DNA of 47,840 nucleotides from Billgrantia azerbaijanica (lineage in GTDB: Bacteria > Pseudomonadota > Gammaproteobacteria > Pseudomonadales > Halomonadaceae). Position 1 is the stretch's first letter, and each line of letters begins with the position of its first letter. Shown here piece after piece: positions 45,771 to 47,840 of the stretch. The DNA is taken from contig SBLD01000001.1 of the NCBI GenBank assembly GCA_004551485.1, positions 412,185 to 460,024 on the forward strand. Direction: 5' to 3'. The notes under the pieces were generated by a model. It had not been told where the DNA came from. It made no database searches and saw nothing but the letters and a program-made list of their open reading frames with translations. Position numbers and translations under genes: made by a program.

Positions 45771-47195
45771 TCAGGCAGTCTGCGGAATCGGCTGACGGGC
45801 GGCTTCGCTGCGCTTGACCGTCATGAAGACGTTGTAGGCCATGATCAGCATGCCCGTGACCCAGAAGACGCCGCCGACCAGGCGCACGAGGTAGCCGGGT
45901 GCGCTCGCCTCGACCGCCTCGATGAAGGTGTACATCAGCGTGCCGTCGGGGTTGATGGCGCGCCACATCAGGCCCTGCAGGATGCCGTTGACCCACATGG
46001 CGGCGATGTAGAGCACGGTGCCGATGGTCGCCAGCCAGAAGTGCACGGCGATCAGCTTGACCGAGAACATCTCGGTGCGACCGAACAGTCGCGGGATCAG
46101 GTGATACATGGAGCCGATGGTGATCATCGCCACCCAGCCCAGGGCGCCGGCGTGCACGTGGCCGATGGTCCAGTCGGTGTAGTGGGAGAGGGCGTTGACG
46201 GTCTTCACCGCCATCATCGGGCCCTCGAAGGTGGACATGCCGTAGAAGGAGAGCGCCACCACCAGGAAGCGCAGGGTCGGGTCGGTGCGCAGCTTATGCC
46301 AGGCGCCGGAGAGGGTCATCATGCCGTTGATCATGCCGCCCCAAGAGGGGGCCAGCAGGATGATCGACATGATCATGCCCAGCGACTGCGCCCAGTCGGG
46401 CAGCGCGGTGTAGTGCAGGTGGTGCGGGCCGGCCCACATGTAGACCATGATCAGCGCCCAGAAGTGGACGATGGAAAGGCGGTAGGAGTAGACGGGCCGC
46501 TCGGCCTGCTTGGGCACGAAGTAGTACATCATCCCCAGGAAGCCGGCGGTCAGGAAGAAGCCCACCGCGTTGTGGCCGTACCACCACTGGGTCATGGCGT
46601 CGATGGCGCCGGAGTAGATCGAGACGGAGAACATGGCGGTGACGGGGATCGCCGCGCTGTTGACGATATGCAGCACCGCCACGGTGAGGATGAAAGCGGC
46701 GTAGAACCAGTTGGCCACGTAGATGTGGGAGGTCCTGCGCTGCTTGATGGTCATCAGGAAGACGATGGCATAGCTGACCCACACCACCGCGATCAGGATG
46801 TCGATCGGCCACTCCAGCTCGGCATACTCCTTGATCTCGGTGTAGCCCAGCGGCAGCGTGATCACCGCCGCGAGGATCACCGCCTGCCAGCCCCAGAATG
46901 TGAAGGCGGCCAGCTTGTCGGAGAAGAGTCGCGTCTGGCAGGTGCGCTGCACGACGTAGTAGGAGGTGGCGAAAAGGGCCGAGCCGCCGAAGGCGAAGAT
47001 GACGGCATTGGTGTGTAACGGACGCAGACGGCCGAAGCTCGTCCAGGGTAGATCCAGGTTGAGTTGCGGCCAGACCAGCTGTGCGGCAATGATGACACCG
47101 AGGAGCATGCCCACGATGCCCCACACCACTGTCATGATCGCGAACTGCCGAACTACCTTGTAGTTGTAGGTCGGGTGCTCTAGTGCTGTGCTCAT
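45771..47195 (-). CDS. ccoN: cbb3-type cytochrome c oxidase subunit I
   Basis: The catalytic subunit of the high-affinity terminal oxidase, carrying heme b and the heme b3-CuB centre. The 474-residue product has twelve membrane segments. Histidine-bearing motifs include [69 protein letters not shown] and [17 protein letters not shown]. It heads the minus-strand operon ccoNOQP-G-H-I-S-TauE/SafE. An Anr-type box is centred 78 bases upstream of its ATG. Confidence 0.98.
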   Translation of the reverse strand: MSTALEHPTYNYKVVRQFAIMTVVWGIVGMLLGVIIAAQLVWPQLNLDLPWTSFGRLRPLHTNAVIFAFGGSALFATSYYVVQRTCQTRLFSDKLAAFTFWGWQAVILAAVITLPLGYTEIKEYAELEWPIDILIAVVWVSYAIVFLMTIKQRRTSHIYVANWFYAAFILTVAVLHIVNSAAIPVTAMFSVSIYSGAIDAMTQWWYGHNAVGFFLTAGFLGMMYYFVPKQAERPVYSYRLSIVHFWALIMVYMWAGPHHLHYTALPDWAQSLGMIMSIILLAPSWGGMINGMMTLSGAWHKLRTDPTLRFLVVALSFYGMSTFEGPMMAVKTVNALSHYTDWTIGHVHAGALGWVAMITIGSMYHLIPRLFGRTEMFSVKLIAVHFWLATIGTVLYIAAMWVNGILQGLMWRAINPDGTLMYTFIEAVEASAPGYLVRLVGGVFWVTGMLIMAYNVFMTVKRSEAARQPIPQTA

Positions 47196-47265
47196 GTCAG
47201 ATTCCCATCGAACGCGGTAGCGAGAGCCGACTGTGGCAGAGTGCCGCAGTCGACGCTCCCGGTAG

Positions 47266-47279
47266 GGTGATGCAGGTCA
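47266..47279 (-). promoter_or_regulatory. Anr/FNR box upstream of ccoN
   Basis: Read on the minus strand, the site is TTGAC-CTGC-ATCAC, close to the consensus TTGAT-N4-ATCAA. If it acts at -41.5, transcription would begin near 47231, leaving a leader of about 35 bases. ccoNOQP operons are well-known FNR/Anr targets. Confidence 0.72.
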
Positions 47280-47602
47280 AAACAGGGCGAATTCTAGCGC
47301 AGCCGCCTAGTTCACTGAAACACGGCTAATGGCGAAAAGCCGCCTGAGAGTTTGACGTGCGTCGACTTTTTCATGACTCGAGCGCGTCCTGGCAGCGAAT
47401 GGCGCGCATTTCGCGTCCGATCGGCGAGCCGCTCGACAGGCGTTGCTATCGAAGGTGCGACATTCCGCCACATGATTGAATTGCCAGTGGAACGTCGTTT
47501 TCGCCAGTGCGGGTCGTGATGCGACAAATGGGTGTCGGTCGCTCCGCTGCCGGGGGAGAGTCGGGGGCGTTCGGAGGAATTGGGAGTGGGTGTCGAAAGG
47601 CG

Positions 47603-47630
47603 TTGACAACGGGCGCCGTCCCTGTAGAAT
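47603..47630 (+). promoter_or_regulatory. sigma70 promoter of the tRNA-Val/tRNA-Asp unit
   Basis: A perfect -35 TTGACA (47603-47608) and a -10 TAGAAT (47625-47630) are separated by 16 bases. GCAGCGCC follows, a GC-rich discriminator typical of stringently controlled stable-RNA promoters. The first tRNA begins 18 bases after the -10 box. Confidence 0.85.
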
Positions 47631-47648
47631 GCAGCGCCACGTGACCGG

Positions 47649-47724
47649 GGGTGGTTAGCTCAGTTGGGAGAGCACCAGCCTTACAAGCTGGGGGTCACAG
47701 GTTCGAACCCTGTACCACCCACCA
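47649..47724 (+). tRNA. tRNA-Val (anticodon TAC)
   Basis: Acceptor GGGTGGT (47649-47655) pairs with ACCACCC (47714-47720), then A and an encoded CCA (47722-47724). The anticodon stem CCAGC/GCTGG encloses loop CTTACAA with TAC at 4782-84 of the last kilobase (47682-47684). The T loop TTCGAAC is canonical. It reads GUA/GUG valine codons. Confidence 0.97.
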
Positions 47725-47763
47725 TCGCCTTGGTGCGATACGATCACGTGAGAAGCATGCAGC

Positions 47764-47840
47764 GGACCGGTAGTTCAGTTGGTTAGAATGCCGGCCTGTC
47801 ACGCCGGAGGTCGCGGGTTCGAGTCCCGTCCGGTCCGCCA
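47764..47840 (+). tRNA. tRNA-Asp (anticodon GTC)
   Basis: Acceptor GGACCGG (47764-47770) pairs with CCGGTCC (47830-47836), then G and CCA (47838-47840), which is the last base of the window. The anticodon loop CTGTCAC places GTC at 47798-47800. The sequence closely follows the E. coli tRNA-Asp layout. It is 39 bases after tRNA-Val and probably in the same transcript. Confidence 0.97.

Larger units (their letters stand above)
47196..47648. other. intergenic region between ccoN and the tRNA genes
   Basis: A 453-base gap. It holds the Anr box for ccoN (47266-47279) and the tRNA promoter (47603-47630). Between them is about 320 bases in which I see no credible gene. Short frames exist but have no ribosome sites or recognisable products. 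Confidence 0.7.

Noticed and set aside
47310-47600. Possible small genes between ccoN and the tRNA cluster
   Set aside because: Several frames of 60-100 codons exist on both strands, but they overlap one another, lack ribosome sites and have no recognisable product.

Overview
The window is a continuous stretch of core chromosome from a high-GC gammaproteobacterium. Gene content, protein sequences and synteny (dapA-bamC-purC, divergent nadC/ampD, aceEF, an acs locus with a CrbS/CrbR-type two-component system, and a ccoNOQP-GHIS-hemN-anr cluster) point to Halomonas or a close relative in the Halomonadaceae. That assignment is inference, because no rRNA gene is present. I see no prophage, insertion sequence, integron, CRISPR array or toxin island. 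Coding density is high.

Layout. 1-1620: tRNA-Lys(TTT), quinolinate synthase nadA, then a repeat-rich gap. 1622-5044: BepA-type periplasmic protease, TusA-like sulfur carrier, AI-2E family permease, Bcp-type peroxiredoxin. 5240-8707: dapA, bamC, an MBL-fold hydrolase and purC in one direction. 8776-11643: TrmO, a GNAT acetyltransferase, nadC and divergent ampD. 11948-16676: pyruvate dehydrogenase E1 (aceE) and E2 (aceF, three lipoyl domains). 16919-21757: adk, tsaB, rsmJ, a ClsB-like phospholipase D protein, a UPF0149 protein and an SprT-type metalloprotein.

21874-34835 is an acetate-utilisation island. It holds acetyl-CoA synthetase (acs), a NarL/LuxR response regulator (CrbR/ErdR-like), a 1316-residue hybrid sensor kinase whose input module is an SSF transporter domain plus a STAC domain (CrbS/MxtR-like), a small membrane protein of unknown function, an ActP-type Na+/solute symporter and its DUF4212 partner. 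Divergent from these are a cNMP/CBS/DUF294 nucleotidyltransferase-fold protein and a DnaQ-fold protein. The DnaQ-fold protein appears to have lost two catalytic residues. Short direct repeats containing GGTATA lie upstream of both acs and the transporter operon and are candidate binding sites for the regulator.

35094-47195 is a microaerobic respiration island: ttcA, the oxygen sensor anr, hemN, a TauE/SafE (DsbD_2-like) membrane protein, ccoS, ccoI, ccoH, ccoG and the cbb3 oxidase structural genes ccoP, ccoQ, ccoO, ccoN, all but ttcA on the minus strand. FNR/Anr-type palindromes precede hemN and ccoN, so the regulator probably controls its neighbours. The window ends with tRNA-Val(TAC) and tRNA-Asp(GTC) behind a strong sigma70-like promoter.

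A family of roughly 100-bp palindromic elements, bounded by GTGGGAGG/CCTCCCAC-type ends, occurs in three intergenic gaps (1411-1611, 24849-24957, 34883-34988).

I found no clearly new multi-gene system. The least understood material is the set of acetate-island genes of unknown biochemical role (DUF294 protein, DnaQ-like protein, 171-residue membrane protein) and their shared upstream motifs.
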